From Melioribacteraceae bacterium (lineage in GTDB: Bacteria > Bacteroidota > Ignavibacteria > Ignavibacteriales > Melioribacteraceae), in NCBI GenBank assembly GCA_021740785.1, contig JAIOZI010000001.1, positions 220,497-284,496 of the forward strand: a DNA stretch of 64,000 bases, in the 5' to 3' direction. Shown here one piece after another: positions 45,963 through 54,696 of the stretch; positions within the stretch are counted from its first letter, which is position 1; each line of letters begins with the position of its first letter. The translations under genes and the position numbers were made by a program. The notes beneath the pieces are model-generated. The model was not told the origin of the DNA and ran no database searches. It saw only the letters and a list, made by a program, of their open reading frames with translations.

Positions 45963-47369
45963 TTAGTTTTTGCTGAACCCCAAATATTCATGAATTTTTT
46001 CTTTATCAAAATTACTCTTTTTGAATGGATGAGCTTCGGTGCTGAATACATAGTCATCAAGATTTACAACGGCATCTTCAGAAAACAGCAGATAAAAATA
46101 TTTCATTGTTTCCGCAAAGAAAAAGGTTGACATCAAGTCAGCCTGCTCTTTTGTTTCCACGTTTTCAAGATGGGAAAACGCGACATCCGTTTTACAATAT
46201 TTCAAGATATCATCAAAATATTTTTCACCCATTTTAAAATATTTGGAATCTCCTGTGAAGTAATAAAGATAATATGCAGATTCAATAATTTCCGGATTCA
46301 AATGATATGATGAATTAAGAATTTTTTCTTCTGCGTAATTGTAACCCAACGGTTCAATGTTGTATTTATTCCATAAATAATTCCAGGATTCTTGTGCCTT
46401 ATTTGCAGTTTCTAAATCACCGGATAATGCCAGCAATCCCGGGAAAAATGCGTCGTACAATGAAACATGACTGTTAATTTTCTCACCGGTTTGACTGTTA
46501 TACCTTCCGTACCATAATCCGGTTGGAGTTTCCTCCTTTAAATGATTTTCTATGGCAGCAATGCTTACATCCCACATTTCTTTTAATTCATCATCGCCGA
46601 ATAGCAGCCATGCTTTGTATAAGTATTCATAATACGAATCAATGCAGGCGCCGACATGCGAAAGACTATCCTGCCATTCACCTGTCTGGATATTTATATT
46701 CTGACTTATTAAATCAAGACTTGACCGGCGTTTGTAAATTTCCTTAACTGCATTTTTTGCCACCTGGTAATAAATTGGATTTTGTGCATAATAACTCAAC
46801 ACACCCATCTCAATCAAATATGTGCCGGCTTCTGCCACATTGACAATATTACCCTCAACCTCCCCGGTAAGTAAGTTGACCGAATAATATGGAATTCCGG
46901 TTTTTGAAGTGAAAGCAGGCAGCAGCCTATTTCCAAAATCAACTGCCTTATCTAAAATGTTTTCATTCCGGGATAAATCATACATGCTGAGCAAACCACC
47001 TAATATGCGGATATTCACTTCGAAAGTTTTCACATATTGATCAGTATCAAATTGGACTTCTTCCACAATAAAGTTTTCAATCTCTTCGGCTTCATTATCA
47101 AATCCCATGATTTTCAGAGTGCTGTATGCATCAATCGGTGAAATATGAAGCGGGATCTCGTACCAATCACTATATGATTCACTGATTGGTTTTAATTCAT
47201 CATGTCCCCATGCATATTCCTTGTATCCGTTCCATGCCCGTAATGTTTCATAACGTACTTTATCTGAATTTTTACTCAAATCAAATTGATCTTCTGAATT
47301 TTCACATGCTGAAAGAATAATTACAAAAAAAATAAAGAATTGTAATTGTAAGTTGACTTTTGAGTTCAT
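45963..47369 (-). CDS. glycoside hydrolase family 47-like (alpha-1,2-mannosidase) lipoprotein
   Basis: 468-residue lipoprotein (lipobox IILSAC, Cys22). Its sequence resembles GH47 class I alpha-mannosidases: RAWNGYKEYAWGHDELKP at 44-61, a series of helical repeats of an alpha/alpha barrel, and the calcium-binding hallmark STEAHPF at 443-449 near the C-terminus. GH47 is best known from eukaryotic ER/Golgi glycan trimming, and bacterial members are few, so an extracytoplasmic mannan or mannosyl-glycan degrading role is inferred. It is convergent with polA, downstream of a repeat-rich gap. Confidence 0.8.
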   Translation of the reverse strand: MNSKVNLQLQFFIFFVIILSACENSEDQFDLSKNSDKVRYETLRAWNGYKEYAWGHDELKPISESYSDWYEIPLHISPIDAYSTLKIMGFDNEAEEIENFIVEEVQFDTDQYVKTFEVNIRILGGLLSMYDLSRNENILDKAVDFGNRLLPAFTSKTGIPYYSVNLLTGEVEGNIVNVAEAGTYLIEMGVLSYYAQNPIYYQVAKNAVKEIYKRRSSLDLISQNINIQTGEWQDSLSHVGACIDSYYEYLYKAWLLFGDDELKEMWDVSIAAIENHLKEETPTGLWYGRYNSQTGEKINSHVSLYDAFFPGLLALSGDLETANKAQESWNYLWNKYNIEPLGYNYAEEKILNSSYHLNPEIIESAYYLYYFTGDSKYFKMGEKYFDDILKYCKTDVAFSHLENVETKEQADLMSTFFFAETMKYFYLLFSEDAVVNLDDYVFSTEAHPFKKSNFDKEKIHEYLGFSKN

Positions 47370-47638
47370 AGCACCCCATATAGAATAATGATTTGTGTTA
47401 ATATAGCATTTTCAATCGAATTCAAATTATTTTGAGATATTTATTTCGGGTATCCGGATGAAGAGATTACCTCATCAATGACTTAAAACAAAAGTAGCAG
47501 AGCATTTAAGTATCAGCTATGGTATGTTAAAAATGTTGAAGGGCAAAAATGATAGCAGTGAGGAAGGTACTTAAAACCAGCAATCATAATCCCGCCTATA
47601 TTATGTTTGAAAAACATCGCAGGTTGATCAGAGAGACT

Positions 47639-47669
47639 GAGCGACATAAATGTCGCTTTACATAATGTA
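47639..47669 (+). repeat. palindromic repeat, copy 1
   Basis: GAGCGACATAAATGTCGCTTTACA and following AATGTA. The core GCGACAT-AA-ATGTCGC (47641-47656) is a perfect 7-bp stem with a two-base loop. A near-identical copy is at 47821-47851 and a related palindrome is at 47693-47708. Confidence 0.85.
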
Positions 47670-47692
47670 GAGCCCGTCTGCCGCCGAGGCAG

Positions 47693-47708
47693 GCGAGATT
47701 GATCTCGC
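47693..47708 (+). repeat. palindrome of the same architecture (GCGAGAT variant)
   Basis: GCGAGAT-TG-ATCTCGC is a perfect 7-bp stem with a two-base loop, differing from copy 1 only at one stem pair and in the loop. The pair C-G at the variable position becomes G-C, so complementarity is kept. A small hairpin CTGCC-GCCGA-GGCAG lies just before (47678-47692). Confidence 0.75.
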
Positions 47709-47820
47709 TCCCAAATGGCAGAAGAGATGCATGTCAGAAGCAATAAGCAATTATACTAAAAGTGAGATACTATACTCTTTCTAAGGAGCAACATAAATGA
47801 TGCTATATATTTGTTGATTT

Positions 47821-47851
47821 GAGCGACATAAATGTCGCTTTACAAAATGTA
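47821..47851 (+). repeat. palindromic repeat, copy 2
   Basis: GAGCGACATAAATGTCGCTTTACA then AAATGTA, matching copy 1 with one base different. The stem core is 47823-47838. Located 21 bp before the stop of the PEGA-like gene. Confidence 0.85.
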
Positions 47852-47872
47852 AATCAGCAGATTAATTTAACA

Positions 47873-48598
47873 TCACTCCGTTAAAAAAAAGTAAATCAAC
47901 ATACCAAAGTTTATCTGCAGCCCGGTGAGGGCAATTCCGCTGTATAAATCATATTTGTCGGTTTTATCAAGTGAGGCAGCGCTGTTGTTTGAAAGATAAT
48001 TTTCGTATTCCTGGTCGGCTTGGATTTTAAAATATGCAGCGCCTGCACCCAAAACAACTGCCGATCCAATTAACACTTTAAACCAGGGGGATTTAACAAA
48101 ATCCAAACTTTCGCTACCGCCGGCATAATTTAAATTAACCGGTTGATAATTTTTAAAATCAGTCAGTGTTATTTTCTTTTTGTCGTATTTTCTTTTTTGC
48201 AATGTTAAAGTTCTCAAATCTTCTTTTATGAACAAAGGAGTGTAGCCAATCAAAGTATCGGAGTTATACACATAAACATTCTGCGGATCGGTATCCAAAT
48301 AATAATTTTTACTGTAATCGACTTCCAATATAATGTCTTGATCACATTCATCTATAGTAAGATGTTTTGAATAAACAGCATCATTCCATCCCCTCAATGA
48401 TTTTCTGATTTCAATATCATATTCACCGTTAGAAAGATCAATAGTAATTCCATCTACCTCAACCTGTTCACCATTTACAAATACGTAATGTGATGTATCG
48501 AGCACACCCAAATTTACAGTCGATTTGCAATCTTCCTGTGCATGCAGTGATAACACAAGCAACAGGAATAATATATTAATCAGATTGAATAATTTCAT
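47873..48598 (-). CDS. PEGA-like domain protein with C-terminal membrane helices
   Basis: 241-residue exported protein: signal peptide (1-20), a beta-sandwich region with VFVNGEQVEVDGITIDLSNG and NGEYDIEIRKSLRGW that resembles PEGA domains, then a membrane segment (WFKVLIGSAVVLGAGAAYF) and another (GIALTGLQINFGMLIYFF). PEGA domains occur in surface proteins. It overlaps the propeller gene upstream by 23 bp and lies at the end of the three-gene operon, so a role with the outer-membrane protein is likely. Confidence 0.7.
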   Translation of the reverse strand: MKLFNLINILFLLLVLSLHAQEDCKSTVNLGVLDTSHYVFVNGEQVEVDGITIDLSNGEYDIEIRKSLRGWNDAVYSKHLTIDECDQDIILEVDYSKNYYLDTDPQNVYVYNSDTLIGYTPLFIKEDLRTLTLQKRKYDKKKITLTDFKNYQPVNLNYAGGSESLDFVKSPWFKVLIGSAVVLGAGAAYFKIQADQEYENYLSNNSAASLDKTDKYDLYSGIALTGLQINFGMLIYFFLTE

Positions 48599-49733
48599 AA
48601 GCTAATACTTCGCCTTTATCAATTCCCATGTAAAGTGTATTTTTATGAAATACGGGTGTCATTCTGACCCGGTGTTCATATTCTAATTTCTTTTTAACAT
48701 CGCCGGTCAGTTTATCAATAAAAAATAAATTCCTGTTGAGGTCCGGCTGCACTAAATAATCATCAAAAACAATAGGAGTAATATTTATCACGCCGCCTGT
48801 GGATATTTTCCAGTTTAACTCTCCGTTAATTTTATCTATTGAATAAACATCACCTTTTAAATTTCCGGCATAAACGCTTGCCCCATCTGAAATCATTGTA
48901 CTTTTAATCTTTGTTCCTGTTTTAAAATTCCAGATTACTTTTTCCTCTTCAATATCAAAAGCAATCACATTTCCCGTATTATCACCAACATAAGCAATGT
49001 TGTCCGAAATTGATATCCCGGAATCAAAGCCGCTTGATATAAGTTTCCTATAAATCACTTTCCCCTTTTTTTCATCAACGGCAATAAGCTCGCCCATGTT
49101 TGTACCGAAAATAATTTTACCATTTGCCAATGCAGGAGATGTCGTAGTTTTCCGTCCCGTGTAAATCGACCAAACTTTTTCACCGATATTATTTATTTTA
49201 TAGAGTTCGCCTCCATCGGTAAGAAGAATTATTCCATCATCAATCTTTATCATTTCATTCGAACAACTGCCGTTAAATCTCAACTTTTTGATATATTTGC
49301 CGGTAAAGAAATCGTAATAACTTAGTGTAGAATACTTTTCATCATATTCATTGAGAACGTAAAATATTCTATACCTGTAAATCACCGGTGTTATCTCTAC
49401 TGATCCTTTATCCTTCTGAACCCCTTCTTCCCTTCCGGATTCGGAATTGAGGCAATAAATTCTTCCGGAAAGATCAGGGACAAACAGGTACTTGAAAAAT
49501 ATTGAAGGTGATGTACTGTTAAAGCTGCCGTGAATTTGTGTCCGCCATTTAAGATTTAGTGAATCACCTATGTTTATAGGATAGAAAAAATCCCGGTTCG
49601 GAGTTCTGCCGAATTGTTCGACCCCGGTTTGAGTTAGATTTATATTTTTCAATAAAATTGATTTTGAACAATAGACGAGCGTGAATGAAAGAATAATCAA
49701 TAATATTTTATTAGATAATTTCAAAAATCCCAT
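48576..49733 (-). CDS. PQQ-like beta-propeller lipoprotein (BamB-like)
   Basis: 385-residue protein with an N-terminal signal (LVYC, possible lipid Cys22) and repeated PQQ-like blades such as LWFVE-free sequences GRIYCLNSESG, GKIIFGTNMGELIAVDEKKG, GNVIAFDIEEEKVIWNFKTG and GDVYSIDKINGELNWKIST. Such propellers resemble BamB, an outer-membrane-protein assembly factor. It is the middle gene of the three-gene set, overlapping the metallopeptidase-barrel gene by 13 bp and the PEGA-like gene by 23 bp. Confidence 0.85.
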   Translation of the reverse strand: MGFLKLSNKILLIILSFTLVYCSKSILLKNINLTQTGVEQFGRTPNRDFFYPINIGDSLNLKWRTQIHGSFNSTSPSIFFKYLFVPDLSGRIYCLNSESGREEGVQKDKGSVEITPVIYRYRIFYVLNEYDEKYSTLSYYDFFTGKYIKKLRFNGSCSNEMIKIDDGIILLTDGGELYKINNIGEKVWSIYTGRKTTTSPALANGKIIFGTNMGELIAVDEKKGKVIYRKLISSGFDSGISISDNIAYVGDNTGNVIAFDIEEEKVIWNFKTGTKIKSTMISDGASVYAGNLKGDVYSIDKINGELNWKISTGGVINITPIVFDDYLVQPDLNRNLFFIDKLTGDVKKKLEYEHRVRMTPVFHKNTLYMGIDKGEVLAYEIIQSD

Positions 49734-52546
49734 CCGAAGAAAAATTGATAAAATAGTCCCGGTTGAAAATAGGAAAAATCACCTTCTATCTTTTTCCCGA
49801 TATCGTATCTAAGCGTAATAACATTGAAAAAATTCCAACGAACACCAACTCCCACGCTGCCTAATGTTTCCACATATTCATCATCCCATGCGCCGCCGGC
49901 ATCAAAATAAAGTGCGCCTCTGATACTACTAAATCCCATTCCAAAAAACGGGAAATTAACTACGAATTGATCAATTAACGGATAGCGTAATTCAACCGAT
50001 GACAACCATAATTTTTCACCGCGAACCGACCACCTTCTCCAACCACGCAGATCCCAGCTTCCACCGGCGATGTATCTTCGAGCTTCCTTCCCGTGATTTA
50101 CGAATACTGATGCACGTGTTGCGACTGTGGTTCGAAACCCTAACCGGAAGTACTGCCGGTAATCAGCGATGAATGAATAAAAATTTACATTACTGTATTT
50201 AAGATCGGAGGTGTAACCGAATAATAATCTAAAGCGCGATCCGTCAATCGGACCCGTATGCATCCACAATGTATTATCATGAACAAATGATATTTGATTC
50301 GATAACAACAAAGCTTTACGCGAGTTTATTCCGAAATCAATTTCTTTATCCGAGTTTGCCAAACTCGTACTAGCTTCCAATCTCTGAAAAGTTGAAAATG
50401 GATAGATCAAACTGAAATAACCTCCGAAACTTCTCTCATAAAAGTATTCGTTCGATTGCCTGATGTCATACCGCCTTCCGGTAAAATGAAAAATACCGTA
50501 ACCGAAATTAGTTCTCTTATACGAATTAACTCTTGAGATCGCCACATTGAAATTGCGCAGCAATTCACTTTGAACTTCTGCCGTGTTATAAATCAAAAAA
50601 TAGTATTTATCATCTCCGAGCAGATCACTTAATGATAAGAGCGCACCACCGCGCGTTCCGTACACCGGATCGGTAATTACCTGACTGACTGCATAATCGA
50701 GTGTGTATTCTTTTTCGTAATGAATAATATCATCTTCGGAATCCAGCATTATTTCTTTTGCAATCCATTTATCTCCGATTCCGCTGTAATCAAATTCAAC
50801 ATGATGTTTCAATGAATCCGGAATTTTTGATAAATCTATTTCATATAACTGGAATGAAAATTTTTCGAATGCCGAGGTGATCATTGTTGTATCATTAATA
50901 AAAGAGAAATCATACACACTTGTGATGTAATGTGTTAATTGAGTCATCCCGGAATTAAATTTTAAGTCGGATTCATCCATCGTCCAAATATTGTTAGTAC
51001 CGTCGTAATCACTTGTAAAATATAGTTTATCAAAAGAAGGTGAAAACCGTGGTCTCGAAAAATCCGCATCAACATAAGTAATATATTCAATATACTTTGT
51101 TTCTCTATCGAACTTGAACAGATTTAGTTTTTGTTTATTTACGCCGTCGGTTCTGTCAGAAATAAACACGAGATACTCATCGTTGGGACCGTAACATGGA
51201 TCGGTATCCTGGAAGTAGTCATTAGTCAATCGAGTAAGTTTCATACTTTCGATATGCAGTTCATACAAATCGCTGAATCCTTTATTATCAATTGCGCTGA
51301 ATGCTATAAATTTTCCGTCATTTGAAAAACGCGGGGCTGTAATCGAAACCAACTCATCATCCTCAAAACTATTCATTACAAATTCATGATCAATTGAATA
51401 GAAATGCAATGCATCCCGGTCACCGGATTTTGTAACAAATGCAATTATTCCTTCTTTACTTACATCTATTGAATTTTCAAGCAGATGAAAAGCTTCAAAA
51501 GTTTCCTCACGTTCTCCTTCAAGCACTAAATCCGGACTCAATACTTCATTCGTATCCTTGATGTAGTCTAATTTATATATCGATGTATAACCGGTGCGGT
51601 TACCTACAAAATAAATATCATTACCATTTTTCGATTTATGAAAATTTGGAGAGAAGTTAAAACCAAAATCAGTCAGTTTGCGGGAATCAACAAAATGTGG
51701 AAATTTATCCAGGTAAAGCGGGAAATAATTCTGCTTAACATGATACACCCAATAATTATCTACCTTTTCAAACTTTTCACCGAGAGTAAATTCTATTGTT
51801 TCTTTAAATGTGTTAAACCTCCAAAAATTTTCCATCAAGCCCAGTATTTTATCTTCACCATATTTATCCGCAATAAATTCCAGGAAAGCCTGCCCTTCTT
51901 TGTACATCAAAAAGCTGCCGTAAATTCTATCAAAATCACTTGCCGGAACAAAAATATTATTAAGTACCGCATCCCTCATCACCATCTCAGCTTGAGTATC
52001 CCAATGGTACGACCAGTATTCAGCTAAGCCTTCAACAAACCACAGCGGCGGAAATCTATCAACCGTAAGCCTGTGATCTCTAAGTTCATTTAGAATTTTA
52101 CTAGTCATAAATACGTGAACAAGTTCATGTCTAATCACATGGCGGAATTGTTCAAGATTACCTTGATATGGAATTACAACTCTTCCTTTTATAAACTCAA
52201 AGAATCCGCCGACTCCTTCGGGTATGAATCCCGGCAGTGTATTTGTCTGTTGAAAATGAATATGAGTGTTGTAAAATATTAAAGGGATTCTAGTTGTAAC
52301 AATATGATCGAATTTTACTTTTAATTCCTCAAAAGCTTCTTCGGCATATTCGGCTCCGATTTCTGCCATTTCCTTGAAATCATCATAGAAATAGATATTG
52401 AAGTGATCGGTTTTTATAATCTGCCAGTTGAATTTTTCGTACTGTACTTTATTCCTTCCGAAGAAATACAATTGGGCATCAAGTGTATTTGTAAATAAAA
52501 ATAGCAGAGCTAGAAGAATTTTATGTCGGTTAGATATTTTTCGCAA
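49721..52546 (-). CDS. metallopeptidase - TolB-like propeller - outer-membrane barrel fusion
   Basis: 941-residue exported protein. After a signal peptide (1-24), residues 40-200 form a gluzincin-like peptidase unit with HELVH (140-144) and Glu in FVEGLAEYW (about 172). Residues about 290-600 hold repeated PD40/TolB-type blades: FSPNFHKSKNGNDIYF, APRFSNDGKFIAFSA, DPCYGPNDEYLVFIS, RPRFSPSFDKLYFTSD. The last 300 residues form a surface-antigen/Omp85 barrel: YIAGGSWDLRGWRRWS, VELRYPLIDQF, terminal aromatic. The combination suggests a surface-exposed or secreted processing machine. It begins the three-gene operon. Confidence 0.85.
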   Translation of the reverse strand: MRKISNRHKILLALLFLFTNTLDAQLYFFGRNKVQYEKFNWQIIKTDHFNIYFYDDFKEMAEIGAEYAEEAFEELKVKFDHIVTTRIPLIFYNTHIHFQQTNTLPGFIPEGVGGFFEFIKGRVVIPYQGNLEQFRHVIRHELVHVFMTSKILNELRDHRLTVDRFPPLWFVEGLAEYWSYHWDTQAEMVMRDAVLNNIFVPASDFDRIYGSFLMYKEGQAFLEFIADKYGEDKILGLMENFWRFNTFKETIEFTLGEKFEKVDNYWVYHVKQNYFPLYLDKFPHFVDSRKLTDFGFNFSPNFHKSKNGNDIYFVGNRTGYTSIYKLDYIKDTNEVLSPDLVLEGEREETFEAFHLLENSIDVSKEGIIAFVTKSGDRDALHFYSIDHEFVMNSFEDDELVSITAPRFSNDGKFIAFSAIDNKGFSDLYELHIESMKLTRLTNDYFQDTDPCYGPNDEYLVFISDRTDGVNKQKLNLFKFDRETKYIEYITYVDADFSRPRFSPSFDKLYFTSDYDGTNNIWTMDESDLKFNSGMTQLTHYITSVYDFSFINDTTMITSAFEKFSFQLYEIDLSKIPDSLKHHVEFDYSGIGDKWIAKEIMLDSEDDIIHYEKEYTLDYAVSQVITDPVYGTRGGALLSLSDLLGDDKYYFLIYNTAEVQSELLRNFNVAISRVNSYKRTNFGYGIFHFTGRRYDIRQSNEYFYERSFGGYFSLIYPFSTFQRLEASTSLANSDKEIDFGINSRKALLLSNQISFVHDNTLWMHTGPIDGSRFRLLFGYTSDLKYSNVNFYSFIADYRQYFRLGFRTTVATRASVFVNHGKEARRYIAGGSWDLRGWRRWSVRGEKLWLSSVELRYPLIDQFVVNFPFFGMGFSSIRGALYFDAGGAWDDEYVETLGSVGVGVRWNFFNVITLRYDIGKKIEGDFSYFQPGLFYQFFFGWDF

Positions 52547-52684
52547 AATGAGTTTCGGTAGTATGTGAAATTTGTTCAGAAAAATAATTTATTAATGATT
52601 ATTCGAACACAAGAACTTCATAAAAAGAAAATCCTAAATTGCAAGCACTTTCGCAATGTAAAAAATCATGTATGTTTTACTGCA

Positions 52685-54433
52685 TCAAATCTTTTGAATC
52701 GCATCTTTTAGATAAACATCATTGAATTCTTGTAGTAGATTCGAAATTTCTTTTTCTGTTTTAAAGATCAGACATTTATCAGCCAGGGACTTAGCTTCAG
52801 AATATGATATTGATCTAATAATTTTTTTAATAATCGGAATCATTGCGGGTGAGACACTAATTGAATCCAATCCCAATCCAACCAAAAGAGGAACCGCTAA
52901 AGTATCGCCTGCCATTTCGCCGCACATACTTACAAAAGTATGATCGTTCTTTCCCTCTTTAATTATATGTCTAATCGTCCTTATCACTGCAGGATGGAAC
53001 TCCTGATATTGATTCGAAACAATTTCATTTCCTCTATCAACAGCAAGGAGATATTGGATTAAATCATTTGTGCCGATGCTGATAAAATCAACTTCTTCGG
53101 CAAATTCGCCCGCCATAACCGCGGCAGACGGAACTTCAACCATAATTCCGACTTTTATATTTTCATCGAACTGAACATTTTCTTGTCTCAGCTCATTGCG
53201 ACACTCTTCAATTAATAATTTTGAACTACGAATCTCTGCAATTGATGAAATCATCGGGATCATGATTAAAATATTCTGTTTCATACTTGCACGTAAAATT
53301 GCGCGCAGTTGTGTTTTGAATAATTTCTTGTTATCGAGTAGAAATCTAATACCTCTCCAACCCAAGAATGGATTCGGTTCTTTTACATCAAAAGGAAGAA
53401 CTTTATCCCCGCCAATATCAAATACTCTGATTATAAGTTTGTTCGGCGCTAAATCATCAGCCAGTTTTAAATAAGTTTCATATTGAATATCTTCATCCGG
53501 GAATTGATCTTGACTTGAAAATATTTGTTCGGTTCTTACCAATCCAATTCCATCAGCGCCGTTTTCTTTTACAATTTCGATTTCCTCGAGAAGGTCAAGG
53601 TTTGCCATCAGGTCGATCTCACGACCATCGGTTGTTACCGCAGGCTCATGTTTCAATACAGACAACTTAGCATCAAATTGAGCAAGACGAATTATTTTAT
53701 CCAGATATTCTTTCTCAACTTCCGTGGATGGATTAATTATTATCTCACCTCTGAATCCATCAACAATAACATTATCGTCTGCATTAATTTTTGCCGTTGC
53801 ATCGTGAAGACCAACAACTGCCGGAATATTCAAAGACCTGGCAACAATAGCCGCATGTGAAGTTAAACCGCCGAAATCACATGCAAAACCTTTCGCATTG
53901 ACGCGTGAAAACAAAACAGTATCGGCAGGAGTAAGCGACTTAGCAATAACTATTACATCTTCTTCAATTCTTGATTGCCAGCGTTTTTTCTTAAGATTAC
54001 GAATAATGCGATTCTTTATATCTTCGATGTCTTGTGACCGCTCTTTCATATACGGCTCACGAGCCTGGTTCATCAAATCCTGATATTTTGTAATCTCATC
54101 ATGAACAATATATTCAGGAACTTTCTTTTCATTCTTTATCCGTTCTTTAATTGTATTAATCAAAACCGGATCATCTAAAATCATAATTTGAGCTTCGAAT
54201 ATCGCTGCTCTTTTTTCACCTAATTTATAAACGGCAAGATCAAAGATTTTATTCAGTTCTTTTTTAGATCGGAAGATTGCATCATGGAGCGCCGCGATCG
54301 CTTCATCAACATCTGTAATCACAGCATCCGAAATCAATTCTTTCTCCTTTGCATACAGATATACCTTTGCAAATGAAATGCCCGGAGCTGCTCCGATTCC
54401 CTTTATTAGAATATTTTGATTTTGCTTATTCAT
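52685..54433 (-). CDS. ptsI: phosphoenolpyruvate-protein phosphotransferase (enzyme I)
   Basis: EI transfers phosphate from PEP to HPr His15. N-terminal domain 1-150; phospho-His193 in GGLTSHAAIVARS; PEP-binding barrel 260-582 with GADGIGLVRTEQIF and active-site Cys in SMCGEMAGD. At 582 residues it is complete. The start overlaps the ptsH stop by 4 bp. No EIIA, EIIB or EIIC is seen, so phosphate may feed a regulator rather than sugar uptake. Confidence 0.97.
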   Translation of the reverse strand: MNKQNQNILIKGIGAAPGISFAKVYLYAKEKELISDAVITDVDEAIAALHDAIFRSKKELNKIFDLAVYKLGEKRAAIFEAQIMILDDPVLINTIKERIKNEKKVPEYIVHDEITKYQDLMNQAREPYMKERSQDIEDIKNRIIRNLKKKRWQSRIEEDVIVIAKSLTPADTVLFSRVNAKGFACDFGGLTSHAAIVARSLNIPAVVGLHDATAKINADDNVIVDGFRGEIIINPSTEVEKEYLDKIIRLAQFDAKLSVLKHEPAVTTDGREIDLMANLDLLEEIEIVKENGADGIGLVRTEQIFSSQDQFPDEDIQYETYLKLADDLAPNKLIIRVFDIGGDKVLPFDVKEPNPFLGWRGIRFLLDNKKLFKTQLRAILRASMKQNILIMIPMISSIAEIRSSKLLIEECRNELRQENVQFDENIKVGIMVEVPSAAVMAGEFAEEVDFISIGTNDLIQYLLAVDRGNEIVSNQYQEFHPAVIRTIRHIIKEGKNDHTFVSMCGEMAGDTLAVPLLVGLGLDSISVSPAMIPIIKKIIRSISYSEAKSLADKCLIFKTEKEISNLLQEFNDVYLKDAIQKI

Positions 54434-54696
54434 TCTTCATCAAACCCGCGGTTAAAATAATCAATTATTTCTTCGGCAGCCTTCTCTTCATCTTCACCAT
54501 CAAAGGTTAACATAATCTTCGATCCTTTTTCAGCGGCAAGAGTCATAACTCCTATTATACTTTTCCCGTTTATATTCATTCCGTCTTTGTGAATGAAAAA
54601 CTCACATTTATACTTTGCTGCAATTTTTACAATTGTTGCTGCGGGACGTGTATGAAGCCCAGCATTATTAACTATTTCAACTTCACGTTCAATCAT
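54430..54696 (-). CDS. ptsH: phosphocarrier protein HPr
   Basis: HPr with His15 (GLHTRPAA) and Ser46 (NGKSIIGVM) both at the family positions, which fixes the start at the ATG at 54696 (88 residues); a longer TTG frame from 54732 runs into the neighbour gene. The start overlaps the stop of the prenyl synthase gene as TAATG. HPr kinase at 4.1 kb acts on Ser46. Together they form a regulatory phosphorelay. Confidence 0.96.
   Translation of the reverse strand: MIEREVEIVNNAGLHTRPAATIVKIAAKYKCEFFIHKDGMNINGKSIIGVMTLAAEKGSKIMLTFDGEDEEKAAEEIIDYFNRGFDEE

Larger units (their letters stand above)
47370..47872. other. 503-bp gap with palindromes and a possible gene remnant
   Basis: Between the GH47-like gene and the PEGA-like gene no intact gene is seen. 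The right half carries the palindrome repeats listed separately. The left half includes, on the plus strand near 47500-47580, a short open stretch reading KVAEHLSISYGMLKMLKG, which looks like one half of a helix-turn-helix and is bounded by stops. It may be a decayed transposase or regulator. Minus-strand reading through the palindromes gives a 76-codon frame without family resemblance, which I do not accept. Confidence 0.5.

Noticed and set aside
47513..47743. Minus-strand 76-codon frame in the gap
   Set aside because: It reads straight through the palindromic repeats, has no family resemblance and no plausible start signal.
52638..52657. Terminator after ptsI
   Set aside because: ATTGC/GCAAT can pair, but the stem is only five bases and the following T-run is interrupted; too weak to list.
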